From Deltaproteobacteria bacterium (lineage in GTDB: Bacteria > Lernaellota > Lernaellaia > JACKCT01): a DNA stretch of 64,000 nucleotides. The position numbers were made by a program, and so were the translations under genes. The notes under the pieces were generated by a model. That model worked only from the letters and a program-made list of their open reading frames with translations. It was not told the DNA's origin and made no database searches. Shown piece after piece: positions 18,975 to 30,071 of this stretch. The stretch is from the NCBI GenBank assembly GCA_027493875.1, contig JAOSJX010000022.1:248001-312000 (forward strand), written 5' to 3'. How positions within the stretch are numbered: position 1 is the stretch's first letter; each line of letters opens with the position of its first letter.

Positions 18975-21316
18975 ATGCGATGGCAAAAATTTCTGACGGT
19001 TGTGATCGGCTTCATCGCGATTTTCGCGCTGGCGACGGCGATCGGCTGCGACAATGCCGAAGACGGGGAGGACGGCGCGGACGGCACCGTGGGTCCGCAG
19101 GGTCCCGAAGGCCCCGCCGGGCTGGACGGCGTCGACGGCGAGGACGGCGTCCGCGGCGACGACGGCCAGGGACGGCGAGGACGGCGAGGACGGCGAAGGT
19201 GTGGAGCCGGCGGAGTTTGTCGGAAGTCAGGCGTGCGCGATCTGCCACCAGGCCTACTACGACGATTTCATTCTCTCCGGCCACCCCTACAAGCTCTCCA
19301 CGGCGGAAGACGCGCAGCTCGGCGACGCGTACTATCCCTTCCTCGGAGAATTCGGCCTGACGGAAATCCCCTCCCGACCGTGGGGGCGTCCAGCTTACGT
19401 GGGACGACGTTTCCTACGTGATCGGCGGTTTCGGATGGAAAGTCCGCTTCGTGGGCACGGACGGCTACATCATCACCGGAGACGCCGGCGATACGACGCA
19501 ATACAACCTCGCGAACGGAACCTGGGTCGCTTACCACGCGGGCGAGCAGACACCCTACGATTGCGGCTCCTGCCACACCACGGGATACCGCGAAGAGGGT
19601 CATCAGGACGGGCTCGACGGCATCGTCGGCACCTGGGCGATGCCGGGAATTCAGTGCGAGGAGTGCCACGGCGCCGGGAGCAACCACACGGCGGCCCCCT
19701 ACGAAGCCGACATGAAAGTCATCCGCGATCAGGAGCAATGCGGAAGCTGCCACGTCCGCGGCGATCCCAACCTGATTCCGGCGAAAGGCGGATTCATCGA
19801 ACATCACGAACAGTACAACGAGGTGCTGAGCTCGAAACACACGGCGCTCGACTGCGTTGACTGCCACAATCCGCACCGCAGCGTGAAATTCGAAGACGCG
19901 GGCGCCAAGGACCGCGGCTACGGCATCAAGAACAACTGCGAAAGCTGCCATCTTCAGCAGACGCAGGCGACCCCGGAATGGGTCAAGGAATACCACAACT
20001 GCGTCGATTGCCACATGCAGTACATGGTGAAATCGGCGGTCGGCGACGCGGATGGACGGCGCGCCGACATCCGGTCGCACGTCTTCAAGATCAATACCGA
20101 CCCCGAGGCCGAGCAATTCTACGAGCAGGACGGCAAAACGTACGCGTATGGATACCAGACGCTCGAATACACTTGCCTCACCAGCGGGTGCCACATCGGA
20201 CAAAAGGAAGATTGGGCCGCGGCGCTCGCCGGGTCGATCCACCGGAACGAGGATACGCAACCGGTTTATATGGGGTCCGACGCCTGCGCCAAATGTCACG
20301 GCGAAATCTACGAGAAGTTCGTGAAGACCGGGCATCCCTATAAGTTGAACAAAGCCGCGGATGCGCAAATGGGGGACGAATATTATCCGTGGCTGGACAC
20401 GTTCGGCATTACGGACATTCCGCTGCCGATCGTCCGTGGTGTCCAGATGAACTGGTTCGAAGTGTCATACGTCATCGGCGGCTTCGGGTGGAAGGCCCGC
20501 TTCCTCGACCAGGACGGTTACATCATGACGGGCATCGCCGGCGACGAGACGCAGTACAATCTGGACTGGGAAAATTGGGAAGACCTGCTCGGACCAGGGG
20601 CGGACTGGTCGGCCTATCATGCGGGCGAAGTAACGCCCTACGACTGCGGTTCGTGCCATACCACCGGCTACTCGGAGACCGGTCACCAGGATAACCGGCC
20701 GGGCATCGTCGGCACCTGGGCTTTCCCCGGTATTCAATGCGAAGCGTGCCACGGCCCGGCCGGCAACCATGTTCTCAATCCGCCGGAGAACCGCATGATC
20801 GTCGACAATTCGAACGAAGCGTGCGGAAGCTGCCATAACCGCGGCGGTCTGAACGACACCGTGATCGCCTCCGGAGGATTCATCCAACATCACGAGCAGT
20901 ACAACGAACTCGCCGCCGGCGGCGATAAGATGGCCGCGGGTATGAAGTGCACGATCTGCCACGATCCGCACGCGTCGGCCAAGTTCGAGCCGGAACTCGC
21001 GATCAAAGCGGAGTGCGCGAACTGCCACCGCGACGAAGCCGAAGCCTTCGAAGGCTGGTCCGAGGCCGAACATCACGACTGCCTCGATTGTCACATGCCG
21101 CGCATGGTGAAATCGGCGCTTGGCTCGGCCACGCACCGCACCGCGGACATGCGGTCGCACCTCTTCGAAATCAACACGGACATCGGCGACGACCAGTTCA
21201 ACGGCGGCGAGTCCTACCCGTACATCACGCTCGAGTACTCCTGCCTCACCAGCGGGTGCCACTTCGGACAAACCGAGGCGTGGGCGCAAACAGAAGCGGC
21301 GAACGTCCACGACTGA
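18975..21316 (+). CDS. 16-haem c-type cytochrome lipoprotein with collagen-like spacer (two indels)
   Basis: Extracytoplasmic electron-transfer protein. Lipoprotein signal MRWQKFLTVVIGFIAIFALA ... AIGC, then a Gly-x-y spacer (GPQGPEGPAGLDGVDGEDG), then two tandem cytochrome modules. Each module has seven CxxCH sites plus one Cx4CH (CLTSGCH), totalling 14 + 2 predicted haems. The modules align throughout: GSQACAICH/GSDACAKCH, CGSCHTTGY, GIVGTWA-PGIQCE-CHG, GGFI-HHEQYNE, HxCxDCHM-MVKSA. Frames slip near 19170 and near 19380. Probably outer-membrane or periplasmic, passing electrons to or from an external acceptor. No partner porin or reductase is adjacent. A terminator follows. Confidence 0.85.
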
Positions 21317-21354
21317 TTGCGTCTCGCATCTCTTCCTCCCATCCTTGTGGTATG

Positions 21355-21379
21355 GGGGAGCCGAAAGGCTCCCCTTTTT
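21355..21379 (+). terminator. rho-independent terminator after cytochrome gene
   Basis: 8-bp perfect stem GGGGAGCC / GGCTCCCC with GAAA loop, followed by TTTTT. It lies 39 bases after the cytochrome stop. Confidence 0.85.
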
Positions 21380-21406
21380 ATTGGGAGTGGCGTCGCGCGA
21401 CGGGGT

Positions 21407-22728
21407 TCAGCCGCTCGGCGTGACCTGAAGAACGCGTACCTGCAGCGGCCCGTACGGAATGCGGATATACGGCGGATAGAGATACCTGAACGTCTCGCCC
21501 GTCGTATAATCCACGACGCATGCGATATTGCCGAACGGCGACATGTCCAGCGTCACGTCGTTCGAGTGTTCCAACGTTGAGACGGTGAACAGATAGATCG
21601 TCTCGCCCACCCGCGTGGCGCGATAATCGAACGAATCCCCGCGCGCGGCGTCAACCTGGATGTCCTCCGTCACATCGTCGGCAAGAATCGCGCGCATGAG
21701 TTCGTTGATCTCCGCCACGTCCGCGAGAAACGACGCCCAGATCTCCGGCTGATGATGGATCGTGTAAGACGCGTCGTAGTTCCAATACATCAGCCCCTTG
21801 GCGCCGTGGATGATGAACTGCCAGGTCATATTGCGCATCTCCGCGGCGTTGGGGCGGTACTCCTCGTCGGTCTGGCCGTGCAGGTGCGCCCAACTGAACG
21901 CCTGCGGCACGGCCATGATGGGCTTCTCGCCCGCGGTCGCCTCAAGCGCCTCGAGCATCGTCGCTTTCACGTAGGACATCGGCATCCACGGCGACGGGTA
22001 CGGGTCCACCATGAAAAACGAACAGTCGTCCACGTAGCGGCTGAAATCCGTCAGCGGCGCATCCACCAGCCCGTCGAGATGCGTGGGATCGTAGGTCGTG
22101 AGCACCTCGTGCATCCGTCCGGTGAGCGCCTTGTCCACGTCGCGAAGGCCCGGCTCGTCGAAGGTGTACCACCCGAACAGGCTCCCGATACCCGTCCGCG
22201 CGTCGAGCTCCGCTTCCAGGTCCACCTCCGGCCGGTCGAGCACGTCGGCCGCGCGCGACCAGGGATGAAAGATCACGAAGAGTCCGGCGTCTTGCGCTCG
22301 TTCGAGTTGAGCGATCTGATCGTCGAGCTTCGTGCCGGAGCAGCAGCCGATGCCGGAAAGTCCCGTGTTGAAACCCTCCGCCGCGTAGGTCGCCAGATCG
22401 TCCTCGTCGCTCGGCATGTGATAGAAGCCGATCGGAAAAAACCGCGCGCCGTCCACCGTGAAGAATAGTTTATCGTCGAACGACACGACGGACGGATCGT
22501 CCACGTTCGCCGCGGGCCAGGGCGCCGGCGGAACGGCCGCGCACGCGGGGTCCCCCGATTCGCCGAGGTTACCGCCGTCGCCCGGCGTATCGTCGCCATC
22601 GGATTCGCCGTCCCACGCGGGCGGTGTGCCGTCCGACGTTGTGCCGTCGTTTTTTCGGTGGGCGCGCACGCCGCCGCGACAAGAAACGCCGCGAAGAGAA
22701 TGAGAAGGTACGGCTTTTTCATCGCCAT
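21407..22728 (-). CDS. lipoprotein glycoside-hydrolase-like TIM barrel (one indel)
   Basis: Signal MAMKKPYLLILFAAFLVAAAC gives a lipobox Cys, then (after a slip at the T-run near 22655) a low-complexity Gly/Asp linker. The domain from FFTVDGARFFPIGFYH onward has the look of a clan-A glycoside hydrolase barrel: GLFVIFHPWSRAAD, GSLFGWYTFDEPG (candidate acid in DEP), PIMAVPQAFSW, WQFIIHGAKGLMYWNYDAS. The C-terminal ~90 residues form a beta domain (YRATRVGETIYLFTVS). Overlaps the upstream gene's stop by one base (TGATG). Substrate unknown. Confidence 0.68.
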
Positions 22729-24086
22729 CACGGCTCCGTCAAATCGTAGAGAAATTGCGCGGCGTCGCGCACCGGACCGCGCAGCCCGTCCGGCGGCGGA
22801 TTGTAAAACCAATACCCGATCGGCACCGGAATCGCCGGGAACGCCGCGTCCGGATCGAGCAGGTCGGCGAAATCGAGAATCGGATTGAGGTCCGACAGCC
22901 AGAACCAGTTGGGCCAGAGCGGATAGGGATCGAGCGGGCCTCCGTCGAAAAACGCCAGCGAGAGGTGATCGGCGATCGCGAGCAATTCGTCGAAAAATCC
23001 GGACTGCCCGTCATTCAGGTCGCCGAAGTACGGCAGGTGGTACGGTTCGCCCTCGTCCCAATGGCCGTTTTCGTTTTCGTCGATGTACCCCGCCACGTCG
23101 TCCCGCTGCGGGTCGGTCTCTTCGCGCATCGGAGGAAACGCCTGCTTCAGATCCTTTAGCGCGATGCCCGCCGCGGAGGCGCTTTGCGACAGGTGATACC
23201 CCTGGTCGCTCAGCGTCAGAAAATCGGGATAATCCGGATCGTCGAGGATATTCAGAATCGCGCCGGCGTAGATGTGGATGACCTCGCCGATCGGCGCGCC
23301 CGGCGGCACGCTCACCTGCGCGATGTCCGCCCAGTTGAACGACAGGTCGAACGCGAGAATCAGCCGCTCGATGAATTCCATCGCGTACGCGAACGCGCGC
23401 AGATTAAAAGCGTCGGCGCGGTCCCACTCGCCGCTCATTTCCAGAACGACCGTGTCGCCCTCGACCCACAGGGGAAGCTCCGGGACGAAAAAGCGCGCGT
23501 CGTCGCCCGAAACAAGTATGTTCGTCGCCAGCCGTTCCATCTCCACGTTGACGGGAAGGAAGGTGATATCGATGACCTTCTGGATCACCGACAGCGCGCT
23601 CTTTTCCTCCGCCGCGGTATCCGGCAGCCACCACCCCGAGCTCAAATACGTCACCCACGTCTGAATCCACCGGAAATACCATTGCGTGTCCGCGAGAAGC
23701 CGCCCCATCTTGGCGTCCGGGTGGTCCTCGCAAAGAAACGCCGCTTCGAGAAACAGATCGTAGGCCGCGTCCGGATCGCGCTCCGCGAGACGCTCTTTTC
23801 CCGCCACGATGAGCGGATCGTAGGTTTCGAAATCGCACGTATCGTCGTCGGCGTCGTCATCGGCGTCATCGTCCGCATCGTCATCCGCATCGTCATCCGC
23901 GTCGTCGTCGGAGACATCGTCGTCATCGTCCGGCGCGGTATCGTCGTCGTCACCGGCGTCGAGACGCGGAACTTCATCACCCACCGGTAACGCATCGTCA
24001 TCGTCGTCGCCGCACCCGCAACCGAATATCGGCAACGTTATCGCCAACAACGCGACGAGGATGGCGGCGCGCATCAACATCCGCAC
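22728..24086 (-). CDS. large Asp-rich lipoprotein of unknown function
   Basis: 452 residues, intact. Lipobox GCGC near residue 24 is followed by GDDDDD, then a ~60-residue Asp-rich linker built of DDDADDD units. The globular part is helical, beginning DFETYDPLIVAGKERLAERD, with a TPR-like look (ERDPDAAYDLFLEAAFLCEDHPDAKMGRLLAD). A calcium-loop-like DENENGHWDEGE occurs near residue 345. No enzyme motif seen. Sits between two glycosidase-like genes and is coupled to the one downstream. Confidence 0.7.
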   Translation of the reverse strand: MRMLMRAAILVALLAITLPIFGCGCGDDDDDALPVGDEVPRLDAGDDDDTAPDDDDDVSDDDADDDADDDADDDADDDADDDTCDFETYDPLIVAGKERLAERDPDAAYDLFLEAAFLCEDHPDAKMGRLLADTQWYFRWIQTWVTYLSSGWWLPDTAAEEKSALSVIQKVIDITFLPVNVEMERLATNILVSGDDARFFVPELPLWVEGDTVVLEMSGEWDRADAFNLRAFAYAMEFIERLILAFDLSFNWADIAQVSVPPGAPIGEVIHIYAGAILNILDDPDYPDFLTLSDQGYHLSQSASAAGIALKDLKQAFPPMREETDPQRDDVAGYIDENENGHWDEGEPYHLPYFGDLNDGQSGFFDELLAIADHLSLAFFDGGPLDPYPLWPNWFWLSDLNPILDFADLLDPDAAFPAIPVPIGYWFYNPPPDGLRGPVRDAAQFLYDLTEP

Positions 24087-26204
24087 CCTCCCGCGTCGTC
24101 CGGCTCGCCGTCGGCGGCGGCGTCCGACTCCGAATCCGCCGAATCGCCGTCTGACACACTCACAAGATTCGGCGAGAACCCGTCGCCGCCGACAGTGTCG
24201 TCGTCCTCTGCGTCATCATCGTCGTCCGCGGAAAGCGGCGTTGCCGTCACACTCTCGCTCTCATCGGAGCGGTTGCCGTTTTCGTCGAACGCGCGGATCC
24301 AGAGCGTCACGTCGCGCCCCGGTGGAAGATTCGTCACCACCGCACTCGTCGCATCGGCGCCGAGACGCCCGCCGAAAAACGCGTCGCCCTCGTAAATTGC
24401 GTAATAAATATCGTAACCGGCGAGATCGGCATCCGGCGGCGCCGTAAACGCAAGCTCCACCGACTCGATCGCGCCGGTGGCACTCAAATCCGCCGGCGGG
24501 CCCGGCGGAACTTCATCGAGCGTGCCCAGAATTTTCTCCGCGACCTTGCGCCGCCAATCGAGCATCGCGCGCCAATCGTGCTCCCACTGAAACGTCTTCG
24601 GCGCCACGGTCCGCGTCACGTCCGTCACCCACGCATCCTCGCCCGCCTCATCCAACAGGCGAAAATACTCGTAGTCCTCCATCGCCTCGCGCAGATATTT
24701 CATCCGCAAACTCGCCACCCGGAATATCCGTCGTCCCCCCGATGTGATCCACCGTGCCCGGATAAATCATCGTGCCGTCGCCCTGGCACTGAAACGTCGT
24801 GGACCATTGCGTGTCCCACGGGTCCTGATAGTTGAACAGATAAACCGTGCTCCAGAAGAGAATCCCTGAAAATCGTAGCGCCGCGTGAGCCACAGCCAGA
24901 TGCGCATCTGCGTCGCGGGGTAATCCACGTAGTGGTTCGCCCAATCGAAAAAATACATCGCCGAAACGCAGTTATACCACCACGTCCTCCTCCCCCATCG
25001 CCCGCCGTTCCGCGTAGACGTCCGGATACGGCGGCCAAGGCAGCGAGTCGGAGAACAGCGGCTCGTCCGGGTCCCAGATATCCACGTGCCCCGCGAGCTC
25101 CTCGTTGAATTGCTCGGTCACCATCGCCTTGAGATCCGGGTCCGCCGCGTGAAGACGGTCGGCGAGTTCGGCGACGTACGCGTACTCGCTCGGATTCGGC
25201 TCGTCCGGTAAATAGAGAAACGGCACGTCCAGCCAACCCTTCGCGCGGAAATGATCGGCCCAGCCGCCCCACCACGCACGCTCCCAGACACCCGCGTCCA
25301 CGTCGCCGGGCCGGCCGCCCGGCGGCCACGGCAGCGTCATGCCGGTAAACCGCGCGCCGGGCTCGTCGAACGTGCCGTCCCACAGCGGCCCGAAATACGC
25401 GTCGAACTCCGTCCAATCCCAATCGAACGCATCCGCCGCGCCGTTCCACGAATAGCCGGGCATAAAATCGAGATAGGAGTACAAGCTCATCCGATGACGC
25501 AAAAACTCGCGGAAGTACATCGACAAAAGATCGCGCCGCGCCGTAATGCCGCCGTGCGCCTGATGGAAATTCCAAACCGTCGCATGCGAATAGCCGTAAT
25601 TACTTTTGATCGAAATGCCCGTGGGAATCACGAAATCCCAAACGGCCAGCGTCACCGTCCCCGTCCAAGGCGCCCGCCCGTCCGCGGTCACGGTCACCGT
25701 CGCTTCATACGTCCCCGGCGCTTGGTCCTCCGGCACGAAAACCTCCGCCCAGACCGCCTGCGCGAATCCGGGCGCCACGTCGAACGGCGCGCCGTCGCGC
25801 ACCTCGCCCACGAAATGATCCACAAAAGGAATCAGCCCGTCCGGCCACGTGCCGATCTTCGTCACATCGGGCGGCGAATGGCTGATCGTCTCCGCCGTCA
25901 CGGGGACGTAGGCCGCGCGGTACAGCTCAACGGTCTCCATCGAGTCTCCCGGCCCCGTAAACGCCGATACGTTCACGTCCACGCCCGTCAGCCCCGCGTC
26001 GTCGAAAACGAATACCTGAAACGGCTCCCATTCGTTGCGCGCGCAGCGCAGCGCCAGCGTGTCCGCAACCGGCGGCGGGTCTTCGGCGCGGCGCTTATCC
26101 ATCCCGTGCGACAGGCCCGTCAGGTATTCCGCCGACGACACCGCGGAAAATCCGGCGACGAACATCGCCGCGGCGACGGCCAATGCAAAAACGGTGCGAG
26201 GCAC
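24074..26204 (-). CDS. secreted DUF4091 glycosidase-like protein with Fn3 and Cys tail (several indels)
   Basis: Signal peptide MPRTVFALAVAAAMFVAGFSA. N-terminal beta domain (ARNEWEPFQVFVFDDAG, AVWAEVFVPEDQAPGTYEATV) followed by a barrel domain with FLYLPDEPN and VDIWDPDEP, the layout of DUF4091/GH123-like proteins; the closing helix LRMKYLREAMEDYEYFRLL is typical. At least three frame slips (near 24960, 24870 and 24720) break it. An Fn3-like domain (PPADLSATGAIESVELAFTA) and an Asp-rich linker ending GGCGC complete it. Likely acts on surface or environmental glycans. It overlaps the next gene's start by 13 bases. Confidence 0.72.
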
Positions 26205-26392
26205 GGCTTGGACCTCTTGGAATGGGATGCGCGGAGTGTATCACAGCCCCGCCTCGATGAAAGCCCGGCCGAAGGTTAACGATCCTCATAAAACAATCAT
26301 CTCCGTCACCACGATTTTTTTCGTTGATAAATGGCGAACCGTGATATTCTACGGCCCGTTGAATGTTGATGTTTCTCTGACGGAGGAAAGCT

Positions 26393-28036
26393 ATGAAACC
26401 GAAACATTTGTGGTGGATCGTTGGATGCGTGTTGCTCGCGGCGATGGCGGGCGTTTCGATCTCATGTTTCGGGGCAAACGGTGATGACGATGATGATGAC
26501 GATGATGATGCCGCGAACGCCGGGGATGATGACGGATATGACGATGACGATTTCGCGGGCGATGACGACGGCGGTTGGGACGACGACGGAGATTGGTCGG
26601 ATGACGATATGGGCGGCGATGACGACGACTGGTGGGACGACGATATCGACGACGACGATACCGTCGAAGACCCGCAGATCGTCTGCCCGGACGAAACGCA
26701 GGACACCGTCCTGTTCCTCTCCGCGGACGATTCCAATTCGCAGGCCTCACCCGTGGTGGCCCGCCGTCTGATCCTGGACGGCTACATCGTTCCGCGCCGG
26801 TATCTGCGGACCTATGAGTTCACCAATTACTATCAGATCGACTACCCCTTCCCGGCCGAGGGGCGCATCAACGTCGTGCCGCAGCTCCGCTTGCTGGACG
26901 ACGGCTCGGACGACGGATTCAGCACCTACACGTTCCAGATCGGCGCGCAAAGCCACAGCCTCGCGCACGCGTCCGGCCGGCATCTGAACGTGACGTTCTC
27001 CCTCGACACGTCGGGCTCGATGACCGGGGCGCCGATCGCGCGGCTCCGGTACGTCGCGCGGGCGATCGCCGCGCGTCTGAAGGCCGGCGATATCGTCTCG
27101 CTCGTGGAGTGGGATCAAAGCACGAGCGTCGTCCTCGAAGCGCACGTCGTGGACGGCCCCAACGATGCCACGCTGCTCGCCGCGATCGACGGACTCGAGG
27201 AAGGCGGGTCGACGGATCTGCACGGCGGCCTCGTGCGCGCCTACCAACTCGCGGCGGATCACTTCGACGAAACGCGCATGAACCGCGTCGTGCTGATCTC
27301 CGACGGCTGGGCCAACACCGGCGTCACCGACGTCGAGCTTATCGCCGAAGCCGCGGACGATTCGGAAGGCGAAGGCATCTACCTGCTGGGCGTCGGCGTC
27401 GGCGACGCGGATTACTACAACGAACAGCTCATGGACGACGTGACCGACGCCGGCAAGGGCGCGTACATCTTCATCGACACGCAAGCCGAGGCGGACAAAC
27501 AGTTCGGCGACCGTTTCCAGGAGAATATGGAAATCGCCGCGATGGCCGTGCGCGTGCGTTTGCAGATGCCCTACTACCCGGTGATGGAGGAATTCCACGG
27601 CGAGGAATACTCCGAAAATCCCCAAGAGGTGGAGCCGCAGCATCTCGGCCCCAACGACGCGATGGTCTTCCACCAATTCCTCGCGGTCTGCGACGGCGAC
27701 CTCTTCCAGGACGGCGACGTCATCAACGTGCGCGCGGAGTACACGCACCCCGTGACCCGCGCGGCGCAGACGGATGAGGCGGAGTTCTCCATCGCCCAGC
27801 TGCTGGCCGCGGACGCGGATCAACTCGTCAAGGGCGACGCCATCGTTTCCTATGCCGAGGCGCTCAAGGAGATCGACCGCTTGGGTGACGAAGGCGATTG
27901 GGACGGTGCTTCCACGGCCTGCGCCGACGCCCACACCAAGGTCCAGGCCGCCGCGACGCAGCTCGGCGACACCGAGCTCGAAGAAATCGCGGACCTTCTC
28001 GAAACCTACCAGGACACGATCGAATACCGACGTTGA
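26393..28036 (+). CDS. vWA-domain lipoprotein with Asp-rich linker
   Basis: 547 residues, intact. Lipoprotein signal (MKPKHLWWIVGCVLLAAMAG then SISC), an Asp-rich linker of about 80 residues, a beta region resembling a VIT-type domain, then a von Willebrand factor A domain with MIDAS DTSGS near residue 205, GSTDLHGG and LISDGWANTG. The C-terminal ~130 residues are helical (QLLAADADQLVKGDAI). vWA proteins bind protein ligands through a metal ion. A good ribosome site (GGAGGAAA) precedes the ATG. Divergent from the DUF4091 gene; followed by a hairpin. Confidence 0.85.
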   Translation: MKPKHLWWIVGCVLLAAMAGVSISCFGANGDDDDDDDDDAANAGDDDGYDDDDFAGDDDGGWDDDGDWSDDDMGGDDDDWWDDDIDDDDTVEDPQIVCPDETQDTVLFLSADDSNSQASPVVARRLILDGYIVPRRYLRTYEFTNYYQIDYPFPAEGRINVVPQLRLLDDGSDDGFSTYTFQIGAQSHSLAHASGRHLNVTFSLDTSGSMTGAPIARLRYVARAIAARLKAGDIVSLVEWDQSTSVVLEAHVVDGPNDATLLAAIDGLEEGGSTDLHGGLVRAYQLAADHFDETRMNRVVLISDGWANTGVTDVELIAEAADDSEGEGIYLLGVGVGDADYYNEQLMDDVTDAGKGAYIFIDTQAEADKQFGDRFQENMEIAAMAVRVRLQMPYYPVMEEFHGEEYSENPQEVEPQHLGPNDAMVFHQFLAVCDGDLFQDGDVINVRAEYTHPVTRAAQTDEAEFSIAQLLAADADQLVKGDAIVSYAEALKEIDRLGDEGDWDGASTACADAHTKVQAAATQLGDTELEEIADLLETYQDTIEYRR

Positions 28037-28043
28037 TAATGTC

Positions 28044-28078
28044 GGCGCTCCGTCCCGCACCTCGCGGGACGGAGCGCC
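28044..28078 (+). terminator. strong hairpin after vWA gene
   Basis: Perfect 15-bp stem (GGCGCTCCGTCCCGC and its complement) around a 5-base loop, 8 bases after the stop. Only TT follows, so it may terminate weakly or protect the transcript end. Confidence 0.6.
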
Positions 28079-28219
28079 TTACCCGGTAAGCCACAGCCCG
28101 AAACGTTCTTTTCGCGCCTTGACAGCGCCGGGGGCGTTCCTACATTCCCCGGACGCCCGCGCACGTCGCGCCCGCACATTCGTACAACCACCCCGCGCAA
28201 CCCGGACAAGGAGCCCGCT

Positions 28220-29206
28220 TTGCCGCCGGCCATTGAAACGAAAAATCTCGTCCGCACTTTTTCAAAAGAAGGGCGACAAAGGTGCATCACGCCCTGCGCG
28301 GCGTGGATATCGAGGTCCGCCCGGGCGAAATCTTCGGATTTCTCGGCCCCAACGGCGCGGGCAAAACGACGCTCATTAAAATCCTCTGCACGCTTCTCTA
28401 CCCCACGAGCGGCGAGGCGTACGTGGACGGCCACGACGTCGTCAACGAAACGCACAAAGTCAGGCGTCTCATCAACATGGTCTCCGGCGGCGAGACCAGC
28501 GGCTACGGCATCCTGTCCGTCTTCGAGAATATCTGGATGTTCTCGCAGTTCTACGGCGTCCCCGGCAAAGTGGCCAAGCAGCGTATCGACCACTACCTGC
28601 GCGCGTTCGGCCTGGAGAACGACGCCAAGACGAAAGTCAGCAAGCTCTCCACCGGCATGCGCCAGAAGATGAACATCATCCGCGGCTTCGTGACCGACCC
28701 GAAAATCTTTTTTCTCGACGAGCCGACGCTCGGCCTGGACGTGCACATCGCGCGCGACGTGCGCGACACCATCCATAACTGGACCGCCGACCATCCGGAA
28801 AAAACCGTTTTCCTCACCACCCATTACATGGCCGAGGCCGAACTGCTCTGCGACCGCATCGCCATCATCGACCGCGGCCGCATCGTCGCGTGCGACACGC
28901 CCAAGGCCCTGCGGCGGCAGCTCGGCGAAAACGCGGTGTACGAACTGCTGCTCTCGCCCCTGCCCGCGGACATGGGCTTTCTCCCATCGGAGGCCGGCGT
29001 CACGCGCCCCCGAAATCGAAGTCGTGGACGAGACGGCGGGAACATGGAAGCTGCGGTTCAGCCTGGACAGCGACGACGCCCTGCTCGCCGTGCTGCAGGC
29101 GGCGCGGGACCGCGGTCTGCGCGTCGTGACCTTCGCCAAACTCGAGCCGGGTCTCGAGGACCTATTCATCAAAATCGTCGGACGCAAGTTGGAAGACGAG
29201 GAATGA
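28220..29206 (+). CDS. ABC transporter ATPase (two indels)
   Basis: ATP-hydrolysing subunit of an ABC-2 type exporter. TTG start (PPAIETKNLVRTFSK), frame slip near 28280, then LRGVDIEVRPGEIFGFLGPN with Walker A GPNGAGKTT, signature LSTGMRQ, Walker B IFFLDEPT and switch His in FLTTHYMAEAE. A second slip near 29000 leads to the C-terminal part LEPGLEDLFIKIVGRKL. Two permease genes follow with overlapping starts. Resembles drug/daunorubicin (DrrA-like) or polysaccharide exporters; cargo unknown. Confidence 0.87.
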
Positions 29207-30071
29207 GCGCCGCGCACGCCGAACGCGTCTCGCCGCTGCGCCTTTATTGGGAGGCGCTCGCGGGACTCGTGCGCGGATGGCGCGGCGCCCGCGCGCGCGC
29301 CTACGTCCGTATCGTCGGCGCCAACCGCGAACTCTCGTGGGTCGCCACGGAAATCATCCTCCCGATTCTCTCGGTCACCGCGTACGTTATGGTCTACCGC
29401 GCGCTCGGGCTGCCGCCGCTCTTCGAGGGCATGGTCATCCTCGGCGGCGCGATGATCCCCTTCTGGATCGTCGTGCTCTGGAGTATGGCGATGCAGTTCT
29501 ACTGGGAAAAGGAGATGGGCAACCTCGACATCTACCTCGCCTCGCCCACCGACCCGATCGCGCTGCTGCTCGGCATGGCCGTCGGCGGGCTGTTCATGGG
29601 CGGGCTGCGCACGCTGCTGATCTTCTTCGTGGGCATCGTGCTGTTCGACGTGAACATCCAGGTCACGAGCTGGACGCATCTTGCGCTCATTCTCGCGCTC
29701 ACGCTGTCGGCGCTTTTCGCGATGGGCATGGCCGCGGCCAGCGTCTACTTCGTCACCGGCCGCAAGGGCATCAAGATCAACATCGCCATGATGGAACCGA
29801 TCTTTTTCTGTCGGGCATGTTCTTTCCCCTGAAAAACCTCGGACTCGCGCTCGGCGCCGTCGCCGCGCTGATCCCCATCGCCCTCGGCCTCGACGGATTG
29901 CGCCAGATTTGCCTGCCGGGGTTCGGCGAGATGAACTTCCTCTCCATCCGAACGGAGATCGTCGCCCTCTTCCTCATGACCAACGTCTTCGGCATCGCCT
30001 CCGTCCACTTGCTCCGCCGCATGGAACGCAAGGGCCTCATCGACGGCACCCTCACGGAGAAATGGCTGTGA
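29203..30071 (+). CDS. ABC-2 family permease 1 (one indel)
   Basis: Integral membrane subunit. MSAAHAERVSPLRLYWEALA, then six predicted helices (ILPILSVTAYVMVYRALG, IPFWIVVLWSMAMQFYWEKE, GLFMGGLRTLLIFFVGIVLF). The EKEMGNLDIYLASP block is typical of ABC-2 permeases. The frame slips at the T-run near 29810, then LSGMFFPLKNLGLALGAV continues. Start overlaps the ATPase stop as ATGA. Confidence 0.82.

Noticed and set aside
23821..24010. Asp-coding GTCATC repeats as a DNA-level phase-variation microsatellite
   Set aside because: The codons alternate irregularly between GAC and GAT, so there is no long perfect tract expected to slip readily.
26095..26736. Ser-rich open frame opposite the Asp-rich linker of the vWA lipoprotein
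   Set aside because: The poly-Ser is merely the reverse complement of GAT/GAC Asp codons.
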